Positions 37,871 through 53,980 of a stretch of 64,000 nt of DNA are shown in pieces (position 1 is the first letter of the stretch; each line of letters opens with the position of its first letter). The DNA is from Pomacea canaliculata. Taxonomy: Eukaryota > Mollusca > Gastropoda > Architaenioglossa > Ampullariidae. The DNA is taken from NCBI RefSeq assembly GCF_003073045.1, contig NC_037592.1, forward strand, positions 13,634,384 through 13,698,383. Reading direction: 5' to 3'. The notes beneath the pieces were generated by a model. That model was not told the origin of the DNA and ran no database searches. It saw only the letters and a list, made by a program, of their open reading frames with translations. A program made the translations under genes and the position numbers.

Positions 37871-40445
37871 GTCAAGGTGCTTACTAAAGTCCTAGGGAGT
37901 GTATAGAAGGCATTTGATTGTGTTATCTTAATAACAACACATCTATTTTCACTGCTAGCTAGGATGTTTAACGTCAATTTTTCTTTATCTTTACCTTGTT
38001 ACATTTTGTAAAATATCTGACTTAAAGAATTACTTTCATATGCTTTATTAACAGAAATGCTTGGCACGGGTGATATATAGTTATTGCTTTTATGACAGAA
38101 CTGCAGGGTTTGTAAGACTTTTAACTGATATATGAACATTATACAAAATGAAAGGCTGGTAGACACATTTTTTTGTATGTGTGTTAACGTCAAAAACAAG
38201 ACCTTAGCAAATGAGCTTCTGGTTTCACTATCGACACAAAGGAAAAGCATATGATATAGGCTGAGTTGACAGAGGTACAAAAGCTTATGCTTTATGGTCT
38301 GTTGTGTTTCACTTTACTGGCTCTAAGCCAGAAAGAAAAAAAAATATATAATCAAGCACTAAACTTTTGGCAAGTATACATTAAGAATTTTGGCACAATC
38401 TATCTCTGACTTGTTCTGAGTTTTAACTGTCAGATTGCCAAGACATATAGTGGCCTACCACTTTCCGAGCATCTCTACAAATCACTAGTAGTCCAGTTTA
38501 TGTACAGTCCATACTGAGTACTTTACTGAGTACCATTTACATGCCTGTTGTATGTCCTGTTCTGCCAGTGTCAATTTAGTCACTGATCAGTTTGCCACAA
38601 GACCATTTCTCACCACAGCCTAAGTGAGCTATGTCCATTTTGTCCCAGGTAAGATCATCTCACCCAAGACTAAAATTACTATCAGAAATTAAGGTCTGAA
38701 GTTATAAAGTGAAAAAAATTTATTTGATTTTCAAATAATCTGGATGTATGAAGGCCATCTTTGTCATCAAGATTTGTTGATGGGGCATATTGTTGTGGAG
38801 AGTAGCAGTACTTACATCCCATGGGAAGATAGAAAAATGGTGTGTATAGTCTCCAAATAAAACAAAAAAGCAGAGGCACAATGTCACCTGACAGTGATTT
38901 CCTAAAATTATATCTGTTGGAAAGGGATATGATAATTATCGTGCCGTGATTGTTTTTCTGTCAGAGATTAACTTGCATTTTGGAGTGTATACAGATTTCA
39001 TGACTGCAATATTTGTGTAAGTTAAAGACACATTCACATAAGTCTGATAAAATCTTACATGACTTTGCTAGTCAACATGAAATCAAGATGCCAGCGATCA
39101 TGTTTGGCAGTGCCAGTGATCTCTGATAATGTTTTTAAAAATGTATTGTGAGTGAATTTGTTGAAGCAAAAGAATGATGTGTTTAGTACATAGAGATACA
39201 TGTATGTCTAAGTGGACATGATTTTTATATTTTTATGCCACTTGGTTGATATTGGGTATATTTGTGTACAGTTTCAGAGTAAAACTTTACATTCCATCGA
39301 TATTTTGAGCTTTTTTAGTACTTACATAAAAGATTTTGTCTTGTGGTTTATACAGATGCTAGTCATTTTTGTAATTTGTGTTTTTCAAGGAAAATCATGG
39401 GTATGGATTTGCACAAACATGAAATTACTGATGATTGTGGAAAGGGGATTCATGCATGTAATTAACATAAATTTAAATCTTTCATAGTTGACACACACAC
39501 ACTTGCTTATGTTCATACATTATTTCTTACCCCTTCTCCCCCAAACACTGCATAATAATCCTGACAGAATCCCATGAAAATGCAGCAAAGAAGATAAATT
39601 TGTGTGCATGTGGCTGCAAACATTCTATTTTTTTCATCAACCCCTTTGTAAAAACATACGTGGCAAGTTTGGAAAGCATGCAGGTAAGAGTGGACTGACT
39701 AAAGATTGCAGATGAACCAAAGTTATAACACCATGATCAGTAATCAACATCCACAAGTGTAAGAATATTTTGTTGCCAAAACAAAAAGGACTGATTATGA
39801 TGACTACCCATATTTTAGACAGAATTATAGATGGCACAAAGTGTGTAAGTAGTATTATGAAGACCCAATTTAGCTTTATAATGAATCTCATGTGCACTTT
39901 ATTAGATTTACATGTTTCACAATACTGAATGTGCTGTTTTCCCAATATGCTAGAGAAAGTAATAACAGTCCCAAGGGACTGAAAATATTGTTTTCAAATA
40001 CAGGGCACAGAACTAGCCAGCTACATAGAGTAAAATATATGATGTTGAATGAATTTCCTTCTGAAAATAAAATGCATGTAAATATAGTTATGATGGTAGA
40101 TGCAACTACTTACATCACTTTTATGCTGTTTTATTTATGAGAACAGAGCTTAATATTTGCCATTATGCATCATCTCAGAAGGATGTGTAGCTTAGGTATG
40201 AAAGTACCTTGTTAGAGAGTTGGATCATGTGCGAACGTAACTGTGGGAGTGGTAAGACGCACCCACTTAAAGCTGTATTAATGTTTGGTTTTGTTGCAGC
40301 AATGGATAGGGGTTTATTTACAGAATCTGTTTGTCCAGGAATAGGGGAGCATTCTAGTTTTGTGCCCAATCATTATTCCTTGGCTAAATTACTTTCCAAT
40401 TGTACTAGTTTTACAATGTAAATGAAAATAAAGTTAATTACTTTT
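37871..40445 (+). other. C2CD5: Probable C2CD5 3' UTR
   Basis: This is AT-rich sequence without exons on either strand. Its right limit is inferred from an AATAAA at 40,427-40,432. At 38,290-38,309 it contains a 20-base word also present, on the other strand, inside an HTATIP2 intron. Other possible polyadenylation signals exist, so the true end may differ. Confidence 0.4.
40427..40432 (+). promoter_or_regulatory. C2CD5: Candidate polyadenylation signal AATAAA for C2CD5
   Basis: A canonical AATAAA lies about 2.56 kb after the stop codon, within AAATGAAAATAAAGTTAATT. Vertebrate C2CD5 messages also have long 3' UTRs. Assignment is by position only. Confidence 0.35.
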
Positions 40446-43400
40446 GGGCTGATGTTTGGATAGAATATTTTTCTATACTATGTTCATATATGTATGCCTT
40501 TTAACCACTTTGTCTACAAACGTCTTGTAAATGCTTGTACTGTGGCAGGTATTTTTGAATGGTATTTTTGATGGTGTTTCAGTTTGAAAATATGCAATGC
40601 CTTGCAACAGTAATGCCATTGATATTTGTAGCTGCTTCATTGCTGCAAAAGGTAGGTAGGTTAAAAAACCCAGAATTTTAGGACTGGACAAATGAGAATG
40701 TTAATGAGAATAGACCTAATTTTTTTTTATATAGCAGGTACAAGAACCTGAAAAAAAAAAAATCAGAATCTTGATGTGAAGCACATGTAGGCCATGAGTA
40801 ATCTGTTGAAACACTCTGTACATAGTATAAATGAGACAGTTGTTGTTTTCTTTCTTAAGAATGCTCTCTTAACACAGCCAAGAGACCCACTATATGCCTC
40901 TAATATAACAGATCTGAGGGGAACTCATAGAAGTAATTAAAAATTGTATTCTTCAATTCAAGATTCAGATTAGCAACAATTAGAAAGCCTAAAGGAATTG
41001 TGAAGATTTTATTATAAATCCAAGTGGCATGTATTTGCATCCAGAATGACATGGTCATGGATAAAAATGCAAAATATCACAAAATCTTAACAGCGAAAAG
41101 ATCAACTATGGACATGTGTGGAACTCAACAACACTGACAAGTACTTTAAAAAGACATGTAATAATTATTTTCTTTTATATAATGAAGATGTACACAGAAC
41201 TCTTTTCTTTTAGCTTCGCTTTAACCAACCTGCACCCAGCACATGGACAGGCTTTTAGTCTTCCAATCAGCATGCCTCAGTAAAAATTAATAAAAATATT
41301 CAGACATTCTGTTTTTTAAATCCAGTGTTAGGCATCTTGATTAATCAGAATTAAGCGTGAAATGTTTTGTTGTACTTGGTCTTCCCAAAAGGTACAATCT
41401 CATTTGTGAGACATTTAAGTAATAAGTAACAAGAAAAAAAAATACACATGCATGTAATCATAAATATGCTTATCAGGCTTATAAAAGCCATGTTTAAACG
41501 TGCAGTTCATATTATCAAATTGCTATGCTTATATAACTTATAAACTTGATCAAAGGCACAAAAGGAGAACTGAAAACAACCTAGACATAACACTTCATGT
41601 TTCTGGGTCTGTTAATTGTTAAAATGGTGGCAGCTATTTCCATCCCTGATTCTCGTTCTTCGTGTTGAAGAGGGCATTACACATACAGATTACAAAGCAA
41701 ATTAAAATGTTAGCAGATAAAGGTCCCTAAAATATCTAAATAGTAAAACAACAAAAAAATTGTGTGATAAAGCAATGGAATGAAACTAAAAGACTACTTG
41801 AACAGACATCATGAAAGGGTGCTCAGCTATGACATTGTCAGTCATCAAAAACAGCAGAACCATGGCAGACTAGTTAAACATGCCACAATCATTCCTGACA
41901 GGTATAACTCGCACATTTCAAAGTTAAAACATTTAAAACCAAAACTATAAATCACAGCTGGTCTACAAATCTAGAAATAAAAATGTATCCTTTGGCAAAC
42001 CACTTATAATTCAATAGGTCACAATAACAATAGAAGTAACAATAGAAGTACCTATACAACACCACCAAATTACAGATAACTGTGCATATATGTGTGTGTA
42101 TGTAAAAGGGCTACAAATGCTTAAACCTGTCAGTCAATAACATCTAGAGACATTCTTCATTATTTCCTAATACCAGGTGCAGTCTAGTGTGAAACCCTTT
42201 ATTGCATGTTAACAAAATAATAGTGAATTACAGAATTTTGTTGAAAATGTTTTTAAACTCTTAACAGAAATGTATTTCTATGATAGGAAGCATCTTAACT
42301 CTTTTAAATTTGCTCCCTTTGAACATAATGAAAAGAATAGGTAATAGTTATAGACTAAGCAGTTTGGTATGGATGTTTCTGTTGCGCAATAGTTCTTCCA
42401 GGATTAAGTTCTATGAGATCGCAGTTTATAGGCATAGACATCAAAGACCAAATAGCACAGCTTATCATTTGCTTCACAGGAGCTATCAAGCTAGAAGCTG
42501 ACAGCTAAAAAGCTCATGAAATATAAGAATGTTAGCCAGCTATTGTTGATTACCATCCATCCGACATTAAACGATATGCTAAGCACATTCTCTGTGGTAG
42601 TTGAGCATTCATCTTTAAACAGTAGCAGCACTTGGCATAAGAACAGATGAATCATTTGTACGACCTCATAACTATGAAATTAATAACAGACAACATACCC
42701 TTTCAATATAATATTTTTCAGTCTATGTATTTTTTTTGTTTTGTTTTTAGTGTTTGTGTAACATTATCAACATAAGAAATAATGCCATAAGATCAATCAC
42801 AATCACTTTAAACATGGACAGGAAACAAAAGCAGTAAAGCTCATTTTAAACTTTCTCTACTGTGTGACCATATTTAAAGATTCACATGTGCACAATTACT
42901 TGCAGCACACTTTAAAAACACGGGACACTTTGAAAATGTCAAACAGTCGAATACAGTCAAAATCCTCTTCATCTGTTACTAAAGAAAACGCACTTTGAGA
43001 ATCAAAAGAAGGTATAACAATAATGAGTTGCAAGACTGAAAATTTTGTTAGAAGATAGCATCTGATCAAATATTAACTGCTGGGTGGGCAGACTTTTAAG
43101 GGCACTATACATTAGGCCATGGAATTTCCCCAATTTATTTCAGAATTTTATTGGTTATTCGCAAATAACCTGTCTACAAATAAACCTGCCATAATAAATG
43201 ACAACTCGGATGAACACAATTTGACAAAAATAATATATTTTTTGTGAAATCCCCCAAAGCATGTAATAAGTCAACAGGTACTAGTCAGAAGAAAATTTTG
43301 CAAAAGTGATAAATATGTTGAAGTTTCAAAAATTAGTGATGAACATTGTAACAGCCCCACCAACAGAAATTGCACATTCCACAGAATTACTGAAAAGGAA

Positions 43401-44547
43401 AAAAAAAATTAGCTATAACAGAATGCTACATTGGCTGCTACAGAACAAATGTGAAGACAGAAGCATCGCTAAAGATACTGCCATAATCTAAGTGAAATGA
43501 GATCATGTAGAAACTTCAGCACAGTTTCTCAGCAAGTAAAAACAACGGCCTAAGAACCTTAGCTAAGCAAACAACTAACGCCCAAAGGTACCTTGGAGAG
43601 TCTTCCATTGCTCTCCCAGGTTCTATTTAGAGCAAAAACCCCCACCTAAAATCAGTCTTGGGCTTCTAAGGCATCAGCACAGTTGATGGGATGAGTTCTA
43701 AGGATTGGTTTATGGTGTCCACATGCAGATTAAATATTTATAGAAAAATATTAAAAATGAAGCTGAAAACTGAGGAAAAACCCCACAGAAAAATCAAACA
43801 TCTCTGCTATCTTTTGTATGCCAACATTTCACTCAAAACCATTTAAGTCTTAACACCCACAGGGAGACTAAATTCTCCAAATGTGTTTTCTATCCCTGAC
43901 CCAGCCAAGTTACGGATGCAATATGTGGGTCAGCTCTGGCTGCATTGGAAAGATAAAACTTAGCACGACATAATTTCTTAATATCATTAAAAACTACTAT
44001 AACATATATTGCAATTAGGCTCATTTCTGATGTTCCCTAACCCATAATTTTGGGGAACTAAAATAAATATGAAGTTGATGAAAATATCTGTGTTGGGCAA
44101 CAGTGACAGGGAATGAAGCCCTACTGTCTTCATGTACCAGTTCTTGCAAATATGAAACATGGCAAGTAGTATTGTTGGGGAAGAGGTTCCAGATTTTTAT
44201 GCTTATAGGATTGTAAGACTTTTTTTAAAAAGCTAGTTTTGGTATAGTCCTGACCTTCCATCAGCAGTGACCCTCAACACTACTTTCTGATCTTTCCCCA
44301 TCTTCATACTGGAAAGTTTTGTGCCATTTAAGGTGTTGATGTGGCCCTATGTTCCTTGAGGAGTAAAAAGGAATAAACTAATCTAAGGTGCACACTGATG
44401 TACCCCCACCTCAATGACCTTTAATACCTGCCATTTTCTTGATAAGAAAAAAATTAAACAATGCTACATTAATTTGACATTGCCAGTAACATAAACCTCC
44501 TTATTTTCTAACCGATAAAGACTTATTGATAACTTCTATTCCACTTC
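40446..44547. other. Convergent intergenic region / HTATIP2 3' UTR
   Basis: No exon was recognised in 4.1 kb between the two converging genes. Part of the right-hand side is probably HTATIP2 3' UTR; a minus-strand AATAAA lies at 44,548-44,553, only about 120 bases after the HTATIP2 stop, so the 3' UTR may instead be very short. A copy of the short dispersed tail repeat lies at 44,341-44,380. Open frames such as 42,280-42,501 (+) have no known homology. Confidence 0.55.
44341..44380 (+). repeat. Short dispersed tail repeat, second copy
   Basis: The sequence GTGGCCCTATGTTCCTTGAG followed by GAGTAAAAAGGAATAAAC matches the tail of the SINE-like repeat at 54,805-54,850 and the minus-strand copy at 11,542-11,578. 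No tRNA-like head was seen before it, so it is a truncated copy. Confidence 0.6.
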
Positions 44548-44553
44548 TTTATT
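44548..44553 (-). promoter_or_regulatory. HTATIP2: Candidate polyadenylation signal for HTATIP2
   Basis: TTTATT on the plus strand is AATAAA on the minus strand, about 120 bases after the HTATIP2 stop codon at 44,675-44,677. It is the nearest canonical signal downstream of the gene. No transcript evidence is available. Confidence 0.4.
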
Positions 44554-44674
44554 TTGTAACAAAATGGTCTCTTACCCAACAGATGAAAAATAAATGGTAT
44601 TCGTTTAATGAAATATATGCTGATGACAAATGGTCTCTCTCAACAACAACTGTTTATATGCTTGAAATTGGTAA

Positions 44675-48329
<3,655 letters not shown>

Positions 48330-48420
48330 CTGGGAAGGTCTGTGTCCTCGCCTTTACCTTAACCTTGGTCCGTAAACAACCATCGACCACCGGAAGTAAA
48401 ACATTGATTTATTTTCAGGG
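48330..48420 (-). promoter_or_regulatory. HTATIP2: HTATIP2 promoter/5' UTR with ETS-type site
   Basis: Directly upstream of the HTATIP2 start lies ACCGGAAGTA at 48,389-48,398, a strong ETS/GABP consensus that is common close to transcription starts of TATA-less animal genes. No TATA box was seen. The transcription start is inferred to lie near here. Confidence 0.4.
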
Positions 48421-50114
48421 AGATAAATAATATTGTCCCATCACGGAGTTATGTAACTTCGTGGTCCCATTAGTTTTGAATCGTCTGCATTATGAATATT
48501 GTGTGCCTCGTTGAAGGCCTTGTAGATGCTACGAGAACACTCCCCTGCCAAAGAGATTACAGTCGGAAATGAGCGGGACAAATGGTAAAGTCGATGGAGA
48601 ACCAAAGATCAGCAACTTCTTGTTTAAACTGTTCTTAAGAACGTGCATGATGGGACTCGGATCATCGATAAATGAAGGCTATTCTGAAGCTTACCCGAAG
48701 CACACACACAAAAAGCGTCTGAGCAATTCTAGACACCCATGAAAAAAATCCCTTTAAAATGAAACTTTGAATGTTTCAAGATGTCTGGTTTGTATTTCTT
48801 CCTCATTACGAAAACAGTCGTACGCTTCATGTCCAGCATCATGGCATCATTGGCATGGCTAGTATTGTACTAACAGCAGATATGTTTCTTGCCTGATTTG
48901 TTCATTTTATTTTACTAATACGTGTATTATGAATAAATTAGGAACTTGTTTCAAATACTCTACTGATGACACCTTTAAGTCAACATCTGGATTGAAATGA
49001 AAGATTTATCTAATTTATGGAAATATTCAGCAAAAAGCATTAAAAGCAGCAATAGTCTAAGCACAGAAAAACATAAGTTTAATAACCAGATTTCATGAAA
49101 TAACTTCAATGAAACGATTATTGCAATCAGCTTACAGCATAACAGTGAAAGTGAAGCTTTCTTAGTCTCATGTCAAGTCCAATATCTTAGTGATCATCTG
49201 GAATAGAATTATTAGCAAACTCAAAGAAAATACATTTCTTTGATCCATAATGAAAAGAAAGTAGCACTTCAAGCAACATTTTCCATGCATGAATGTTAAA
49301 AATATATGAAAATATAACGTTTGATGTGTCTCTCACTCACCAGGGCTAGGCAATGACACAAATATATTGCATTTTAAACAAGATACTTTATTATTAATGA
49401 AATTTATACATACTTTGGGAAGTTCATAGCTGTAGAAATATTACTCCACTGTTCAGTTGCAGGGCATTTCTGACACAAACAGCTTAGCTCTGCTTATAAT
49501 TTAAATGACCTCACTGTGTGGCTTATATCACATACATGAATAATTTTGAGCTCTGATTAATCATGCTGTTCACTAACCTGATTGATTTTTTAATTCCCTT
49601 ACAAAAAATTAGAGTTAGAAAACTGCAGAATTAATCTTAATCTCTTGGTGCAAATTAAACAAATGTTACATAGCATCATTTATAATAGTTACTATCTTTG
49701 ATACATTATCAGTGCTGTGTACATGGTAACAGAAATCTGAAAAACATACAAATGGAATTTTGAGCATGCAGAAAATCTTTAAAAAAAGTAAACACCTAGC
49801 ATGTCCTAGAACATCTTTTTTCTTTCAAACTGTGTGTGACAGAAACAGTCTATTATTGGGATGGGTGGGCAAAGATCACTGAAGTAGCCTGCTTTCATTA
49901 ATACACATTTTCACAATCTCATGTGACGTGATACAGTATAGACTGAACCTGATGCTGTTCTTCAACAAAATCAATCACTTGAGCTGACCATCTTTCTTAA
50001 AATAAACATTTATCTCAAATTTTCTATTTTGTAAACAGATCTTTATGTCACTTAATGCTATCACCATATAGATTTTGGTTTTATAAAGTGAAAGTTCCAG
50101 TTTTTGAAGCATAA
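48421..50114. other. Intergenic between AMZ2 3' end and HTATIP2 promoter
   Basis: No exon was recognised. The right part is presumably AMZ2 3' UTR (minus strand); TTTATT at 49,387-49,392 is a possible AATAAA signal on that strand, about 720 bases after the stop. The sequence is otherwise AT-rich and featureless. Confidence 0.55.
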
Positions 50115-52503
50115 CTATGAATTCAAAAATTTCAGACAGTTTTCCAGCCACTTCACAGCACTGTCCACAGAATCACATGGAAGCTGTACTTGGATGTCTT
50201 TGAGGAATTTGAGCAAGTCTTGGTACCTTTCCACAACATCAAATCCACAGTGCTGATGAAGCTTTCTCAGACACACAGGACACAGGAACAGAGGTTGATC
50301 TACAGCTTCTGGTACAGAGTTGCTTTCATTCATTGCACATCTGAAGAATGTGCAGTGATCCAGTCCAAACAAGTGGCAAGTTTCATGACTTATTACCTAC
50401 ATTTAAACAAAAGAAAACCTTGTTCAATCTTTTAGTGTTACTTTCTATCAGTATTAACATTAATGACCCGAAATGTATATCACACCAAGAGAATTTTATT
50501 TGTCATATCATATAAGCAGAAATCATTCAATTCTTTTATCCACCCTGAATTTGTAAACTGATGAAACAATACTAAATTGAACGCCATAGCCAAAAGCAGC
50601 TACTCTCATCCCCCCACCTCCAACTCCTGCCAAAAAAATGTGGGTAAATAACATTAGATAATATGAATTACTATTAATATCAAATGTACCTTGATTAGTT
50701 TCCAAACAATACTGCCTGTTATCTTTGTCAAATCTTGAGCATTGCTGCTGCTTGGGGGAAACCTCCCAAAACAGAAGATGCCAGCCAGATGCTTAACAGA
50801 TGCCTCTCCAAGCACAAAGTTAAAATTTTCTGTAGAAATTGAAAAGGATATGATAAAAAAATATTACACCAAATGCAGTTTTACTAGTCTCCTGAACAGT
50901 TTTTTAAATGTAATGACAGGTTATATGGTATTCTTAAATGCATACAAATATAAAATTTTGTTGCTACAAAATATCTGGTCACCTGTAGGAAATTTCAAAA
51001 TTGGTTTAAAATAAATAAAATTCTTCTATACTGAAACCTAAAGCAGGGTTTCTCATTGTTTTACTAGAAGAGGGGACTATAATCAATGAAAAGTCCTTTT
51101 CATAATTTAAAATCCTTTAGATCATACCATTAACTTCACAACAATTTTATTCTATAATCTTCTCAAAATTTATCGCACACACATACATGCAGTTATACAT
51201 GCTTTCACACATGTAATCATCCCAACTGATATATTTACCTGGGAACAAGTCTGTCCAGATAAGGCCAAGTATACAGGCACCATCAGGTGGGAGAATGCGT
51301 CGCAAATGTGGATAAAAGTCACTCACCAGGTATTGTTTCTGTCCAGTAACCTGGTGATACCTGGACCAAATCAAAGAAGGAAAAAATGCAGAAAGCTGAA
51401 GTTGCTCAAATCTGGCTTTACATTTTTAATAAACTGTCAATTTAAATTTCTATTACATGTTTCCTGACCTTACAGTCATAAGGGAGCAAGGTGCTAGAAC
51501 CCTCATTGGACTTGAAGCCAGTGTTTATGAGGGCAGTGCTTATCGCATCTTCTTTGTCCCTTTACCCTCCTCAACCCTCCATCCAGTCAGGAAGCTACTG
51601 AAAGGCTGAGTCAACTGAAGGATGTATAATGCATCACATGGATATCAAACTAGCTAGGATATATTCTGAAAATGTGTGCTTTTTCATTTACATTTTTATA
51701 CTTTTAGTCCTGTCAGAAGTGGCATCCATACTTGTGTGTGCAGAGAAAATTATCTCTTTAGAATATTTGTTAAAGTTCACTTTTCAGTCAATATCGTCAG
51801 TGGCCAAGTCATCTCTTGGTGGAGAAGGTTGAGTCAACTATACAATGCTCAAGTTGCCAAATAGTAAGTTGGCAACAGGTTGAAATGACTAGTGACGAAC
51901 TCACAAATGCTACAATGATTACCTGGACGCAACATCCCATCCAATTTCTGCCATTTCTATTTTGGGCAGTAAGCAAACATCCATTCCTGAAAAGAAGATT
52001 TGTGCAAAACCTTGAAGCATCTCAAACAGATCTACACTCATGGTTCGGGACTGAAAGTTCCACTCAAAACGAAAGTTTTTCACAAAATCTGGAAAATCGT
52101 CAATAGGTTGGATATAAATAACTCTACGTCGCTGACTACAGGTGAGATTAGCATACTGAAAATCGTGACCAGCTTTCCACTGCATGAAAGTCTGCCCGTG
52201 TTGCAAAGGAGGAGTAGACTTTTTGAGAGGGTGAAATAACTCAAAGCCGCTTTCAAATTTGCTTTCTGTGGAGTCTCCCCTATCTAGACTTGGGAACAAG
52301 GCTTGGAATTCATTTTTGTCGTTTTCTGTGTCTCTGTCTCCTTGCACAAAATACAACTTTCCGAGGCTAAAGATTCTTTGAGCTGCTGGTGCCAGTCTTT
52401 CCAGTTTACCCATCAAAGATCGGAAGTGTGGATCTACGCATGAAAGTCTTTCTGCTCCTGAAGACTGCTGGATTTCAGACTCACTACTGTTGGAAGCACC
52501 CAT
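50115..52503 (-). CDS. AMZ2: Archaemetzincin (AMZ2-like zinc metalloprotease), four exons
   Basis: This belongs to the archaemetzincin family of metzincin-type zinc proteases (peptidase family M54). Coding exons on the minus strand: 51923-52503, 51239-51360, 50690-50829, 50115-50396; phases join exactly and give 374 residues. The active site is intact: H285-E286-T-C-H289-L-F-G292-L-D-H295, followed by C296, C301 and M303, then C320-P-V-C323, which form the family's second, cysteine zinc site. Other family blocks are RRVIYIQPIDDFPDF, ACILGLIWTDLFPGENFNFV and CGFDVVERYQDLLKF. The length is close to human AMZ2 (about 360) and shorter than AMZ1 (about 500), so AMZ2 is preferred but AMZ1 is not excluded. 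The N terminus MGASNSS fits the N-myristoylation pattern. The gene diverges from KIF6. Confidence 0.93.
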
Positions 52504-53862
52504 TTTGTTTGTCGCAATGTTTAGTTTCAGATTATTGTGCTGTACAGTCCAACTTGCAAGGAAGCTTGAATGAAGGCATACACTCGTACGTCGAAAAATA
52601 GCATTCTTAGTGTGATTTCGTGCTTAAGTTTGATTTTTACCACACAAAAGTAGAACAATTGGATAATTCGCAGTTCAGGTAATGATATACGTTTTCGGTT
52701 AACGAAAAGCAGTCGAACATCTTTGGTTCAGAAAACCCGTAAAGTTACAAAGCTGCATGTCGGGAAGGCTAGAAACAAAATGGCGAATGTAAACTTTCCG
52801 GCCTGATGGCGGTGGCTGTCGCCGTTACGACTTTGAAAAGATTAAGAAAGAGGGTAAAAAATATATTGCATTTAATACGCATACATTTAATATAAAGACA
52901 ATTTGTGTGTGTTTTTTTAAATCTGATGAATCTGTCATGCGAAGCGTACTTTACGGAACGTTAATGCTTTAAGCATGGACCAACTGTATTCAATTATCAA
53001 GATTTAATACGATCTTCATTTTTTATGAAGTTATCTCACTTGACATTTGAAAACTATATTATTCAAAGCGTAGTTCCCTAACGTATTCATGATTGTTTGG
53101 GAGCAAATTTGAGTTGATTTTAAATTTTATGTCTTGGCACTGTTTGAATCGAGTGACGTCAATCTTGTTTGAACATCAATCATTCAATATCTTATCGTGT
53201 TCTCTCCTCTTACATTTGTTAAGTGGCTTATAAAGGCTTAATTGACAGATTAACATTTACAAATTACAATACTTTTAATATATCTTACTGGATTTCTTCT
53301 CCCCTCATATCAGGGCAACATACTTCACAACTTAATTGGTAGGTGTACCATTATAACAAGCACACGTAATTCAGTGGACTTTTACATCACTAAAGTTTGT
53401 TATTTGTGAACTAACTGCAATGTATGTTTCCAGAATACATCATTTATTATTAACCAGTGTTTCAAACTAAGAAAGTATATTGTCAGCTTATCTCATGACT
53501 TAATGGAAAACTTAAAGTTATAGCAGAAGTTGAGTGAGTTACACAGTATGGGTTCAGTTTATTTCAATTTTGGATTTATCCAAGTATACTAAAAAAAAAA
53601 CGATTGTTGGTATGAAATTAATTTGCGCACTTTCTTTTTACAAACATGTTATTATTACTTTTTCAGCATCTTGACATGCACACGTGGAGTCATTTAAGTT
53701 GATGGGTTTGTTTTAGCCATTTAAAAAAAATCATGTAATGTTTAAGAGAAATATACTGTCATATAAAGGAAGCTTTATTTTTGGCACATTAAATCTAGAA
53801 CTGATAATTTGTAAAAAACAAGCCTATAATAAACTTAAAAAATGTTTTCCATATTATTTCAG
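52504..53862. promoter_or_regulatory. Divergent AMZ2/KIF6 promoter interval
   Basis: AMZ2 (minus) and KIF6 (plus) start 1.48 kb apart, facing away from each other. The CpG-richer portion 52,560-52,860 contains AAAATGGCG and GATGGCGGTGGC, which resemble YY1 initiator-region sites, and AAGAAAGAG|GGTAAA near 52,855, a possible donor for a noncoding first exon of KIF6. A KIF6 acceptor is visible at 53,861-53,862 (TTATTTCAG). The middle holds a CRE palindrome at 53,154-53,161. No coding exon was found here. Confidence 0.45.
53154..53161. promoter_or_regulatory. CRE palindrome TGACGTCA
   Basis: This is a full cAMP-response element palindrome in the divergent interval between AMZ2 and KIF6, about 650 bases upstream of the AMZ2 ATG and 820 bases upstream of the KIF6 ATG. 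Its position makes a regulatory role possible; this is inference. Confidence 0.3.
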
Positions 53863-53980
53863 GTCCAGTATGCATGAGAATGATATAACAGATATGATTA
53901 CTTAAGAAGTGGAGAAATTAATAATGCAGCAAGTTTAAAAGGAGCGGGTATCTTTCTTGATCAAATGCTGTATTTTGATC

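Noticed and set aside
52504..53862. RFX X-box for a ciliary promoter of KIF6
   Set aside because: GTCGCCGTTAC near 52,818 resembles one half-site only; no full GTNRCC-N-RGYAAC arrangement was seen.
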